A stretch of DNA of 64,000 nt from Babylonia areolata (Eukaryota; Mollusca; Gastropoda; Neogastropoda; Buccinidae): the NCBI RefSeq assembly GCF_041734735.1, contig NC_134876.1, positions 85,001,174 through 85,065,173 on the forward strand, read 5' to 3'. The notes beneath the pieces were generated by a model. That model did no database searches and was not told where the DNA came from. It saw only the letters and a list, made by a program, of their open reading frames with translations. The position numbers and the translations under genes were made by a program. Below, in pieces: positions 20,367-32,043 of the stretch. The first letter of the stretch is position 1, and each line of letters opens with the position of its first letter.

Positions 20367-21759
20367 TTAACCTTTCCCGTACGTCGTGGGTGTGAAATCA
20401 CCCAGACAAGTGTTTTTGCTCTGTAACTCAAGTAATATTGAAGCCACTTCCACATAATTTCATGACTTTGTCCATAATATAGTTTACTACATATCCACTG
20501 AACATTATTTTCTTTTATACATAAACAAAGAAGTTATTAATCAATTAATGTCCCAGTACGTCGTGGGTGTGACGACACCCATACTCCCAAAGAATAAACC
20601 TTGCACGCCGTACGTCGTGGGTGTGGAGCCACCCATGCAAAGCTTGCGCGCCACGCGTTGTTGACATGACGTCACTTGGGCTCGCTACAGAGAGAGATGA
20701 GAGTGACCTTGTCTTTTGTTGATCGTATCCCGTTTCAAGTCTGCGGCAAGTTTTACTCTAAAGTTGTAACTAATTTCAGAAAACAATATTTATTGCACTA
20801 GATATCTTCAACAATATTGAATGAACTGTTTTTCTTGTAGAGAATGATCGGGAGCAACTGATTGATAGCTTTTTATCTAGTTGGAATTAAAGTGCCTTTC
20901 TAAGAACTGGATATTTTTGTAAGTCTGAAATCAATTGATCTAAAATCTAGTTGATATAGAAATTTTATTCTTATCCTAATCTGTTCAAAGTAGAGAAAAC
21001 CCGACTATGGCTAAAAAAAGAAAGATAGTTGATATAGAAATTTTATTCTTATCCTAATCTGTTCAAAGTAGAGAAAACCCGACTATGGCTAAAAAAAAGA
21101 AAGAAAAAAAAATGCCAGCCAGCCAGCCAGGAATGCCGAGATCTAGGCCAAGGGAAGGGGGGACTGATACCAGGCTGTTGCTGCTATGTTAGGGCATCTG
21201 CCTTGACCGAAAGAGGATGGGCGTGTAGCCGCTAAAAACAAAACAAAACCAACAACAAAAACAACACACACACACACACACACACAATAAACCACAAAAA
21301 AAACAAAACAAAAAAAAAACCGTTTTTTGTAAGTAACAACACTCTCTTCTCACGGGCAAAACTTATTCACAATGCGCCTGGTCAAGCACTGGAGTAAATA
21401 GCCTACACGCACAAGTGGAAACTGCGCATGCAAGTCTGCTGAAGAAAAGTCAAATTTGCTTTACGGACAGGTGTGGGTTACTGTGCACCCACGACGTACG
21501 GCAAGGTCTTATTTCTTCAGTGAAACCATGGGTGCCTACACACCCACGACGTACAGCGAAGGGTTAGTTCGTACACAGAAACCATGGGTGCCTGCACACC
21601 CACGACGTACAGCGAAGGGTTAGTTCGTACACAGAAACCATGGGTGCCTGCACACCCACGACGTACAGCGAGGGGTCATTCCTTCTTAGAAACCATGGGT
21701 TTCTGCACACCCACGACGTACGGCGCGCAAAATTTTAGGCGACGTACGGGAAAGGTTAA
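20367..21759. mobile_element. Non-autonomous piggyBac-like DNA transposon
   Basis: A 1,385-base insertion (20371-21755) flanked by TTAA on both sides; the empty site is seen in copies 1 and 3 of repeat F, where a single TTAAC stands. The termini are perfect 16-base inverted repeats CCTTTCCCGTACGTCG. Subterminally, a GTACGTCGTGGGTGTG motif occurs three times near the left end (from 20379, 20555, 20611) and, in inverse orientation, five times near the right end (21485-21722), the right-hand set at about 56-57-base spacing. Each motif ends in a small GGGTG...CACCC palindrome. No transposase frame remains. TTAA duplication and CCYTT-type ends fit the piggyBac superfamily (established knowledge). 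Confidence 0.9.
20948..21103 (+). repeat. 78-bp tandem duplication inside the piggyBac-like element
   Basis: Units 20948-21025 and 21026-21103 are almost identical. Each ends in ACTATGGCTAAAAAAA, an ATG followed by a lysine-rich reading (M-A-K-K-R-K in unit 1). The frame stops soon after in unit 1 and after some 35 codons in unit 2. This could be a relic of a transposase start region. Confidence 0.8.
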
Positions 21760-22622
21760 CTGTGAATTTCAACTGATTATGTGTATATTTTTATGGCAGT
21801 TTGGGGCATAATCCAGTAAGTGATAAGGCCTTCACAAATCTTTCTCTGAATAAATATTTAACGGTCTCCTTCTCCAACTTTCCATCACATGTTACCGTGT
21901 ATTGGCAATTGAATATAGGATTGAACGGGCAGGTCAACAACTTGAAACAAAATGGCGTCGTTCGCGTTCATGAAGAATATGAGCATGCGCTTTGAATGTG
22001 TATAAATATGTGTATGCAATTGATTTTTGCCCATGACCTTCAGGGCTCAGCCAATAGATCTGTAAAGTCCACTCGTCGTATTGATTGTAGTATTTTCCGA
22101 AAAAGACCACTTGGGCGAATGAACATAGTGAAAGCCCTGTACACTGAGAGTAAAACACACAAGCTTTTTATGTATTGAGTATAGTTTCAAAATGTAATGT
22201 TTAAGATGAGAAAGATCAGTTTAAAGCAAATTAAGTCCCCTAGCATTAATTACAGATTAATTTCCCTTTTTTTTTTTTTTACTAACTGCACCAAAACATT
22301 TGCAAAATAAATAAAACTTCCATGCTTAACAAAAGAAGGTCCTGTTTGAACAAAAAATGATAATAATGACTACTCTTGTTGTTGTGTCAGAATATCAGAT
22401 CAGAGTGCCAAGTTTAGAGAATACAAAAAAGTAAATATAACAGTAAATGCAGTTTGCATATAATTTGGCTTCTTTTTTTATTTTTTTGTGCCCACCCCAG
22501 AGGTGCAATATTGTTTTAAAAAAGATGATTGGAAAGAACTGAATTTTTCCTATTTTTATGCCTAATTTGGTGTCAACTGACAAAGTATTTGCAAAGAAAA
22601 TGTCAGTGTTAAAGTTTACCAC

Positions 22623-22658
<36 letters not shown>

Positions 22659-22712
22659 CCGAACACCGGGTTAAAACATAGACTCACTTTGTTTACACAA
22701 GTGAGGTGATTT

Positions 22713-22877
22713 AGATGGCAAGATAGAATACTTAACAGCCACATCAGTTAAGAAAGGGGTTAAAGATAAAAACAATAACCCAGTAAGATGTAAAAAGTAA
22801 AGTTAAATGGAAAAGTAACATTCTAACAAACAGTACCGTGATTAATTAAATACAAAAGTTGCAGTCCAAATTAGTTT

Positions 22878-22938
<61 letters not shown>

Positions 22939-25151
22939 GTGTTAGATCTATTTCCATTCCTTCACACTCATGTCCAAGACCACATGATCTGGGTTGTATG
23001 CCTTTTGGAAGAAGAAGCAGTAAATTAGTAAGAGATTGTATACCTTCTATGGAAACTTGATACCATCTGTAGGAAGAAACAATATAGAAGTAAGAGTTCA
23101 TAGAATGCAGCAGGAGTTCTTTATATCTCCTGTTTGGTAAAGCAGTTGGTAAGCCAGGAATCTTTTTCTTTTTCTTTCCATTTATACAGCTACAACTTAC
23201 AAGATTGTAGTAATATTAGTCAGGACGTGATGTCTCTGGAGAGAAGTGAAACATTTAGATTTTGTGACATTGACTTTAAGCACTAAAAGATCCCACGGTA
23301 AAATACAAAAATAAATAAATAAAAGTTGTTCCTGGCTAGAATTCTTTAAAAATGCATTTCTTTCCCTGAAAAAGGAGCTCAAATTTGACTCTGATAACTG
23401 TTGGTGACAAGAAGCAATAACGTTCTGCAGTGCCATATTATATTCAGCTTACATCTTCAGAGAGCAAAAATCAAGAGTGGTTGCCTGAAATATGTAATAT
23501 ATATCAGAGCATCATATTGCACAATGTCCATTGCAAGCAGTGTAGTTTGTGATCATGAAAATGTTTAAGCTTTTAGCATTTTGTGTTCCATTTAATGGCG
23601 CAGAATGTTTTTTAAATGATGCTGTGTATAAGACAGATGAATGTTTGTGAGAGTGAGGGAGATACTGTTGAAGGGATTGATGGTTATAACAGAATGTTTT
23701 ATAAGTTAGCAATAAACTGGAGAACCTCTTTTTTCAAGGCAGCTTTCCTTTCCACTGTTTGAGACAAACAGGTAGATAGATACAAAAGAGAATGCTGGTG
23801 TTGTTTTTTAAGGGGGGGTATACATTCTTTGGTAACATTTCTTTTCTTTTCCCCAACAAGCAACAACTAAGAAAGAGATTCTGGTGGAGTGGTGGTCAAA
23901 CTCATATTTTGTTTAACATTGACTCCTGTATATTTTTGTTAACAATTAAAGCAACACCGTTAGCTTTGTTCATGCTGATTATTTGAAGGGAAAAAAGGGT
24001 ATTGTTGAAAACTGATCACATCATATAGCTTTCATTCTGCTGTTTTGTTGTGGGTTTTTTTGTTGTTTGTTTGTTTGTTGTTGTTGTTGTTTTTTTGTTT
24101 TGTTTTTTTTTTGTTTCTTTGTTTATGATTGTCTTTCTTTTTTTCTTTTTTTCTTTTTAATGATATGATTATTAGGATAGATCCATTGCAGAAAGGTATG
24201 AAGCGTGTTCATTTTTTACCATATGAAGACTAACTTTAATTTCTGGTGCTGGTTTTCTTTAATGAAAGTGATAGCTTTTGATTCTGCATGATGCAAAACA
24301 TATACCAGCTTATCTCATTTTCATGTTTAACTTAATCAAATTATGGGGATTTAATGAGCTGTTGTGAAATGCTTCCTGGAAATAAACAACAGATTAGTTA
24401 ATTTTTCAGACTGCTTATAGTTTTAGTCTGCCTCTGAATTGTTAAAACTGTGTGATGGACTTTTGTTTCTTTGGTAACATTAGGAATTGAAACAAGACAT
24501 GTTCATTGTGTGGTTATGTGATTTGCACTGAACCCTTCAAAAAATCAAGATAAGTGAAAAGTAGTTCACTTCTGAGGCCTGTATTGATTGTGTTATATGT
24601 TGCATGTGACTGTGCATCATCAGAAAGCACCATTAGGCTCAATAATTCTTGTTGTTATGGCACAGTGTATTTGGCAAGGCTAATCAAAATAAGACAACTC
24701 TGTCTTCGGTACTCAGGGATTTCTGTCAGGGCTTCTTCACTCTTTCCATCCATAAACCTGGCCTTGGAGCACAGAAACGATTGTTTTCCAAGGATCCCAC
24801 CCTTTAGTCGGGAGCTTTGAATGCAGCCCTTGATTGTGTGATGAAACTGTGAAAGGATACACAGAATATTTAGATGGAGACAACTGTACTACCTGCTGAT
24901 CCACACCATCCTGATAGAAACGTCACCAGTCTGGTCTGGAACTGCTTCTTATTCAGGCAAGCCTTGGCTAACATTGCAGTTAATCTGTATTTGGTGGCCA
25001 TGTTGCTATCCACCACACATTACTTGCTGGGTTGGGGGGTGGTTGTCCCACTATCTATCTGGAGATAAATTGGACCCAGATAACTGAATGTAAAGAAACA
25101 CTTCCTGTGTGCATGAGCGTGCACACATGCACATGCACACACACACACACA

Positions 25152-25187
<36 letters not shown>

Positions 25188-25501
25188 GAATGTGACTATA
25201 GTGATCAGAGGCACCAAATTTTAAATATTCTATACATTTGACACATGCTGCAGCCTTGCACAACGGTGCAGACTTACAGTGTTGTAAAATAGCTATGGGA
25301 GTATTTCTGTGATTGCAGCATATCATACAGGTTATTTACTCAAACTTGTTGAACAAAACCTAAACTGCAAAATGACAGTGGTCATGGTTTGTTGTTGGTG
25401 GTGTAATTTTTGACAGTTTCTGGTACTGCTGAACTGGTTGTTTCTTCACAAAGTATCTGAGCAGTTCTGTATTTTGTTTGGATTGGAAAGTATTTTTGAA
25501 C
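22713..25501. other. Downstream region of MZB1; possible 3' UTR
   Basis: No coding feature is supported. A CT run (22889-22935), a TTTGTTTG/TTGTTG-rich stretch (24050-24125) and a CA-CT run (25137-25188) are present. The region leads up to a well-formed polyadenylation signal at 25502, so it could be transcribed 3' UTR; that would make a UTR over 6 kb including repeat F. Confidence 0.35.
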
Positions 25502-25507
25502 AATAAA
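25502..25507 (+). promoter_or_regulatory. Candidate polyadenylation signal AATAAA
   Basis: Canonical AATAAA followed within about 25 bases by a GT-rich run (from 25531), the usual downstream element. Nearest upstream gene on this strand is MZB1, but the link is inferred. Confidence 0.4.
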
Positions 25508-26262
25508 GTTTATATTTATTAATGCTCTGTCTGTGTGTGTGTGTGTGCATGTGTGAACATTAAAAGAAGTCCATGACTCAGACCATTTGATCTTTCAGTG
25601 TTTTTCCTTGCAAAGTTTCGATTGCTATCATATTTGTATGTTCATGATTGATATTTCATATTCTGCTAATAGTATTTTTCTTTTCTTTTTCTTGGTTGGA
25701 TACTGATTTCTTTAGCAAAGTGCAGTACTGACTGAAATTCAAGCAGTGCCTATATATAATCAGTAAAAAAAATATATATATCTGATTTCTTCTCAATGAA
25801 GACCCAGTCATATTGGATCAAGCTGACTTGCACGGCATATCTGAACTATCTGTAATATGTATTTCTAGTTAAATAGAAATGGACTTTGGCGAATACATCA
25901 TCTTTGATGTCTTTCGTTGTCTCCATTTTTATCGGGCATCTTTCATTTCTTCAAATTTGATTAACAATTTTCAACAGTATAATTGGCAACAATATTTTCT
26001 ACCCATTTTTAAGTGAGAACTTCCAGGGCAGTTTTAATGTTAAAGGCAGTTTTCTTACCAGTTGTAATATTTCTACCTGACTTCACTCTGGCCCATTGTA
26101 GAGATAGTACCCTAATGACCTTGGTATGAGGTGGTTCTATCACAAAATTACTTTGATTAAAACAAATTTGAACGTATTCATCATATCATACTTGAATATG
26201 GATTGAGTGCATGTACATAAAGGTGGTTAACTTTGAGAAACAGGTTGTGGAGTTGTTTTAAT
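25508..26262. other. Unannotated AT-rich sequence
   Basis: Nothing recognised beyond a short GT run at 25531-25546. Confidence 0.45.
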
Positions 26263-26660
26263 GTGGGGTGATGGCCTAGAGGTAACATGTCCGCCTAGGA
26301 GTGAGAGAATCTGAGCGCGCTGGTTCGAATCACAGCTCAGTCACCAATATTTTCTCCCCCTCCACTAGACCTTGAGTAGTGGACTGGACACTAGTCATTC
26401 AGATGAAACGATAAACCGAAGTCCCGTGTGCTGCATGCACTCAGCACACATAAAAACCCACAGCAACAAAAGCCTTGTCCCTGGCAAAATTCTGTAGAAA
26501 AATCCACTTCAATAGGAAAAACAAATAAAACTGCATGCAGGAAAAAATACAAAAGAAATGGGTGCAACTCTCAGTGTAGCAACGCGCTCTCCCTGGGAAG
26601 AGCAGCCCGAATTTCATACAGAGAAATATGTTGTAATAAAAAGAGAGAAATACAAATACA
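26263..26660 (+). mobile_element. SINE family B, full length
   Basis: tRNA-derived head: GATGGCCTAGAGGTAAC (A-box region) and GGTTCGAATCAC (B-box match). The core contains GATGAAACGATAAACCGAAG and CCCGTGTGCTGCATGCACTC, shared with SINE family A. The tail has CGCGCTCTCCCTGGGAAGAG and ends in AAATACAAATACA. Minus-strand relatives are at 54380-54774 and 53195-53660. Confidence 0.88.
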
Positions 26661-27221
26661 GTCGTTTAACTTTCTCCTCGGGGTTTCCCACCAACCGCAT
26701 AACACTACCTGGCAAGGCAGGCACAAAGAGAATCAACTTTTTTTCCGATACAATTAAACTTTATGTATGGAAAACATAAGGTTTTCAGTTATCTCCCCAT
26801 ATAATAGGTTCTAAGCGCCTCTCATGAACTGATACATATACAATAGTGCATTACACCACACAGTAGCATATGAGCACGAGAAAAACAAAATCTATGTACA
26901 CCAGCACAATACTACAAATTGCAGATATGAATAATCACATTAAAAAAAAAAAACACTCAAAATATGCCTTATACATGCACACACTTGAGGAATAACAGTG
27001 AAGGGCAAAGTCATCAAACCCATAAAAGTTAAATTTGTCAGGTTTGTTTTCTTTTAATTTTTTCATACATCTTGACATTTTGATGTGGCCTTTGAAGTCA
27101 AATGAGCTTTCAACATGCATCATTTGGAAAGTGTTAAAGCTAATGACTCATTTCTTTGAGACCAGTTTAAGAAGGTATATTGATCTTCCCAATCACTTTC
27201 TCTCAGATCTGTACCCTTTTC
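26661..27221. other. Unannotated sequence
   Basis: No gene or repeat recognised; a short A-run at 26941-26952. Confidence 0.45.
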
Positions 27222-27500
27222 ACCAGCAGCTATGGTAATGTGGTTAGCAGTGCAGACTGGCAAATGGGAAGCCACAAGTCTGAGCTCCATCAGAGGTGGG
27301 ATTTTTCAACCCATGGTCAGCTCCAAACCAGAGCAGTTGGTTTAAATGGGAAGACTGGAACCACAGTCAAAGGTCATCCATTTCAGAGATGCATATTTGG
27401 AAATGTTGACCAAATATCCTGACAGTAAGCTGTATTTCTTGGGCCTGGTTGATGCTAGGATATGGTGTGAAAAAAAGTGAAGTGAACAACCTTGCCACAG
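27222..27500 (+). mobile_element. Repeat D, 5' part (copy 3)
   Basis: The head and first ~280 bases match 15141-15420: ACCAGCAGCTATGGTAATG, GTGGTTAGCAGT, GGGAAGACTGGAACC, a CATCCATTTCAGAGATGCAT block and GGGCCTGGTTGATGC. The distal body is missing. Confidence 0.75.
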
Positions 27501-27682
27501 TCGCATAGCAGGAAAACAGATCACGAGCTTTTTTAACTTACAAGACAAGATGCATATCCATGCTTCACCTACATTTTGGAGGATGGATTATACACATTTT
27601 TTTTCTAAGCCAAGGAGAAAACGCTAAAGATCTCAAAAGTAGAATCACTATCAATATGATAAGAAATGATGTTTGTGTGTGT

Positions 27683-27683
<1 letters not shown>

Positions 27684-27719
<36 letters not shown>

Positions 27720-27790
27720 AATGTGTTTATGCACGCACACACATGCATACAAAGGCATACTGATACACACATGCACACACGTGTTTTTGT
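27684..27790. repeat. (CA)n microsatellite
   Basis: CA run 27684-27717, then degenerate CACA/CATG-rich sequence to about 27785. Confidence 0.95.
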
Positions 27791-27809
27791 GCTTTTTGTT
27801 CATTTTAGT

Positions 27810-27965
27810 GGGGTCAGCCCGTGTTCACCCAGTTCTGTGTTCCCCAGAATTTACTTTCTGTCATGTCTAAATTTCCCCAGGTCAGTTTCCTCAGGTCTAT
27901 ATTTCCCCATTGATGTTTTCTGGGTCTGTGTTCCCCACAGTCTGTTCCTCCAGATATGTGGCCAC
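27810..27965 (+). repeat. Degenerate GGTCTRTGTTCCCC minisatellite
   Basis: The phrase TCT-G/A-T-G/A-T-T-CCCC recurs irregularly (near 27832, 27869, 27898, 27932). The same phrase is seen at 44970-45090 and, as its complement, near 49595-50150. Confidence 0.6.
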
Positions 27966-28039
27966 CATTGATCACAGTCCATGAGCGCCAGGACTGCATT
28001 GTGAGTCTTTCTTATGCAATACAACATTACAAGTACATT

Positions 28040-28460
28040 AACTGCTGACCGCCGCCCAGTATTATTATGTCACATCTGTGCATTTATATTAATGTTTACG
28101 TAATGTTTTTGACAACAACCTAACTACTGCTGACCAGTAACAGTGTTCAGACTGCACTACCTTCTGACAGTTATGCAGTATTATGACTTCTTGATATGAT
28201 TTGACCGCTACTGACTACTGCTGACCATTACTGACCACTTCTTGCTATTGCTAACCACTAAAGTGTGCAGGATGCATTTTGTCATGTTTGTGGATTTATG
28301 ACATCTTGACAGGGTTTTTACCACTGACTGACCACTGCTGCCCATAAACTGTTTAGATAGAAAATTTTTGTGATTTTTGCTGCATTAGGACTACTTGACA
28401 GGATTTGACCATTTCCGACCACTATCAGCTACTGTTGACCATTACTGATTATGAACTGTT
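28040..28460 (+). repeat. Degenerate ~125-bp tandem array with CTACTGACC sub-repeats
   Basis: Three diverged units each hold GACTTCTTGATATGATTTGACC-like sequence (near 28187, 28303, 28390) followed by several TACTGACCA-type short repeats. No coding potential. Confidence 0.6.
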
Positions 28461-29540
28461 TGCAACTCAAAAGCTTTCAGATTCAGAAAAATATAGAAAT
28501 GGGGGAAGTAACTGAAAGATCTTTTGACCTGAGGTATCGTAGATATAGTAAATACTAAGGGAGAAGAACGGGGGGGGGGGGGGGGGGCGTACATCTGTGG
28601 GAACTTAGACCTGGACGAACAAAGACATGCTCGCTATTCGCACATGCATTTACGTTCAGTTCACTCACTCTCCGCTCACTGTCAGTGTAATTTATCTATA
28701 TGAAGGATGTGATCGTTGTTACCCTTAATCAAATTTGTTATTTGTTGTTGTTTTTTTAAGAAGTGTTTTAGAAAATACTGCCTTCAAATTGTGTGGTCCA
28801 CCCAAGTGGTCCAGTTCAATGGGGAGGTGAACGGCGAGAAACGTACAAGCTTGCACGTGGCTTGACAACCTTTTAGTCGTCGGTCTAACCTGCCCCCACC
28901 TTCTCAGTCTTTCTCCATTGGCCTTGTAGCATCAGTTCCATGCAGCAGCCAGCCACGGTGCATGTGGTTGTCATCAGCGCGTCTGTTCGTTGCAAAACAG
29001 GTGTTGCGGCAGACCAGCACCGCCGCTAAATTTGACCCACGCCGACCCTGGGGTCTTGTCACGATGGAAATTTCCCTGTGTTTGTTTCTCTGTACCCGAT
29101 TTATTTACCGTTGTGCAAGCTGATAAGATGGGAAACACTAAGAGGTATTGGCTTAAGCTATGTGTTTGTGTTGCAGCGAAAGGTACTGTTGTTCCAGTTT
29201 CAAAACAAACATCGAGACTCGTGCCTTAAATTGACGGGATCTCCTGATGCCTGCTACAGCGTGGGTGTGTGCTTGTTCCTGTTTTCAGTCAATGTTGTTG
29301 AGGTGTTGTGTACAGGGGAGGGAGAGTGGGACTGCCGGATTTGAGATATTCTAGTGGGGTTTTGCATTGTTTAGTTGTTGTGATGTAGGCCTGCGCGATT
29401 TGTTTTGGATGTACGAATGGGTTTGGGGGTTCACTGTATATGGACATTGAATTTGATAGTATGTACACTTTTGATGCAATGTCTTGTCATAATTTGTCAT
29501 GTTTGCTTCCTTAGTTGGACCAACCTGCATGTTTTGATGG
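28461..29540. other. Unannotated; G-run and GC-richer block
   Basis: A pure G run at 28571-28587. The block 28800-29080 is less AT-rich than its neighbours and could hold a promoter or 5' UTR exon, but nothing in it proves this. Confidence 0.35.
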
Positions 29541-29601
29541 ATCTCACACACTCACACACACACACTCACACACACACACACACACACGCACGCACACACA
29601 T

Positions 29602-29647
<46 letters not shown>

Positions 29648-29655
29648 TTGTGTGT
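29541..29655. repeat. Compound CA-TA-TG microsatellite
   Basis: CA runs pass into a TA run (29624-29647) and then TG. Apparent His/Thr proteins are repeat artefacts. Confidence 0.95.
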
Positions 29656-29671
29656 GTGTAATAGAGAGAGA

Positions 29672-29760
29672 GAACCATTGTAATTGTTAAACGCTTAGAG
29701 CGAAATCATTTGATTAGGCGTTATATAAATAAACATTATTATTATTATTACTATTATTAG
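29672..29760 (+). mobile_element. LINE 3' end with (ATT)n tail
   Basis: AAACGCTTAGAGCGAAATC and GGCGTTATATAAATAAACAT joined to ATT repeats is the characteristic 3' end of CR1/L2-type LINEs and SINEs that borrow it. Only about 90 bases remain. Confidence 0.6.
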
Positions 29761-30028
29761 AAGCAGTAGTAGTGTTGATGTTGTTGTTCTCTGAAAAATA
29801 TAGTCAACAAACCCTTTGTTTCCTCACTGAGGGGTTAATTCGTATTGCCGTACCATTTCCTCCGCGTATTCATCCACCCCCACCTCCCACCCCTATTTCC
29901 ATCTGAATGAGAACGACTCCAGAAGCCAGACGGTTGAGTTCAGTTGGACACTTGCAAATGTCATTTGTATTCCCTTCCTTTCGCTGCACACCCGTCCTTC
30001 CATGACAACCAGATCGATATTCAGGCTC

Positions 30029-30069
<41 letters not shown>

Positions 30070-30230
30070 TCTGTCTTAAATATCTGCATGTCTCTCTGTC
30101 TATTTGGAAAAATTTGGTCCAATGGAAACTAAATAAATAAATGTCATCGGAGAAACAGTACTGTACAATATCACTTTATTAAACCAGCACATAGTAGATT
30201 TGCTTGTCTATACACACATCAAGATCACAC
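29761..30230. other. Unannotated; CT run at 30031-30065
   Basis: CT microsatellite only; nothing else recognised. Confidence 0.5.
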
Positions 30231-30668
30231 GATTTGATTTGATATGAATACTATAGCGCCTATCCTCGGTCGGAGGCCATGTTCTAAGCGCTTTACAAAC
30301 ACGGGATCATTTGCATAACAGGCTGCCCACCTGGGTAGAGCCGGCTAACGGTTGCCATTGGGCGCTCATCATTCGTTTCCTGTGCCATTCATTCAGATTT
30401 CAGGCACGCACACATACACACTCAGACAGACATGTAACCTTACGTACATAACTGTTCTGCCCATTCACCCCGCCACGCAGGCAGCCATACTACGTTTTCG
30501 GGGTTGTGCATGCTGGGTATATTCTTGTTTCCATAACCCACCGAACGCTAACACGGATTACAGGATCTTTAACGTGTGTATTTGATCTTCTGCGTGCGTA
30601 TAACGCGGAGGGAGTTCAGGCACTAGCAGGTCTGTTCATATGTTGACCTGGGAGATCGGAAAATATAA
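30231..30668 (-). mobile_element. SINE family C, 5'-truncated, with 3' end
   Basis: Minus-strand copy. Right portion matches 40240-40430 (GCATGCTGGGTATATTCTTG, TTTCCATAACCCACCGAACG, GGATCTTTAACGTGTGTATT, GTTGACCTGGGAGATCGG). Left portion adds the 3' end (TCTAAGCGCTTTACAAACAC, complement of a typical tail). The tRNA head is missing. It lies directly left of a CGCG-rich tract at 30670-30690. Confidence 0.8.
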
Positions 30669-32043
30669 AAATACACGCGCGCGCGGACAAACAGCCATAA
30701 AAGGCATGTTTGAATTGGTATGCACATTATACGATGATATTCGCCTTTAAAGAAACTCTGCCACCTTAGACACAGAAATGGCTCGCAGTACAAGCCTGTT
30801 TGTCGGTGTATCTGGTTGTCACGCCTCGCACACGGCGGTTCTCGATCTGCCACCGCGGTCAGTCAGTCAACTGTCAAAATCTTATCTCAAGGAACGTGTT
30901 TTGTGTAGAAGAATGTGAGTAGTGTTTGTCAACTGTGCGTTGTGTGTTTAGAGTGTCTTCAATCCTCCATTTTACCCCTTCCGTGTTATTTATAGACGTA
31001 GTCTCGTTTAGAAACATTGCCACCCCAGCAGATGAGACCAAACGTTCTGGCGCTTGATACACTGGAAGAATGAAACAGTCTTAAGAGATTTTGTTTCATG
31101 TTAAAAGACCTCAGTTGGTTTCCTGAGACAATAGAGATGGGTGTCACAGTGTACTTTCTTGAAGACAGATTCTGTGTTCTGCTTAGATCTGAGCGTATCG
31201 TCAAAGTGGACACTGATGCACCAGACAGTTTCAGTACACATTTAGGATCACTGGCTTGAAAACAAAATACACCAAAAACTACAGGCATACATATGTTACC
31301 TATCACCCATCCCCGCCCCCCTGCCTTCCCTTACCCCGCCCCCCCAGGTAATCTTAACTGCACTTGTTTGGTTGGGGCCGGGGACGGGGGTAGTGGGCTT
31401 GAAGTATGAACGCCAATGGAATTAAATCAAAATGCAATTTTAAAAAAATACCCCGGGCATAAATTTTGTGGTGTTGAGAAGTAAGTCAGCACCTTTTGAC
31501 GAGAGTGGTAGGGGAAGAATGAGTGCAAGGAGACAGTGCATTGCGCACGCGCGTGTGAAAACCAACGGCTGTCTTCTTCGCTGGTATTTCTCCACCAAAG
31601 CAACATAGCACTCTCTCTGGTCTGCTCCCTCTCCCCCCACCCCACCCCCCCACCTCTCTCTCTCTCTCTCTCTCCATACCAATCACGTTCACCTCCGTCT
31701 TACCCACCTCTACCACCCCCACCCCCCCACATCCGCTCTCTCTCTCTCTTCATCGGTCATTGCCCCACCCCACCCACCTCTCCCCGTGCCATCTGTTTGT
31801 ATTTGAGTCTGCTGGAACACTCCTAACTCAAAGGCTTTGCTACCTAACCTTTGCAGTTTCCTTAAATGACACTTCAGCGCATAGAAATAAACTTAATTAT
31901 TACAAATGGTTTAATTTGACCAGAGGCACTAAACTTAGCGAGATGAATCACTCAGCGCTTCGCGTGAAGCCGCCGCGCGAGCAGCTCTCGCCCGGAAATA
32001 GTATGCGCCCTCAAGCGGCCAGACAGTTACGGCAGCAGAGGAA
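30669..32043. other. Upstream region of the THAP gene; low-complexity tracts
   Basis: CT and CCCACC-rich tracts at 31620-31795. 31930-32043 is GC-richer and probably contains the THAP gene's 5' UTR/promoter (inference from position). Confidence 0.4.

Larger units (their letters stand above)
19703..22712 (+). repeat. 1.6-kb interspersed repeat F, copy 2, carrying a piggyBac-like insertion
   Basis: Begins with the AAGAGAGGCAAG block, continues through the minus-strand tRNA-like segment (about 19826-19900), and ends with the CA run (22627-22657) and ACTCACTTTGTTTACACAAG. After removing 20371-21759 it is about 1.6 kb, like the other two copies. It starts about 440 bases after the MZB1 stop codon, so it probably lies in that gene's 3' UTR or just beyond. 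Confidence 0.8.

Noticed and set aside
20551-21722. CRISPR-like array of regularly spaced GTACGTCGTGGGTGTG repeats
   Set aside because: The repeats are inverted between the two ends of a TTAA-flanked transposon, spacers are not unique, and the genome is eukaryotic.
28990-29344. Overlapping short frames in a GC-richer block
   Set aside because: Two different frames overlap, neither shows a domain, and codon use is unremarkable; perhaps a 5' UTR but unsupported.
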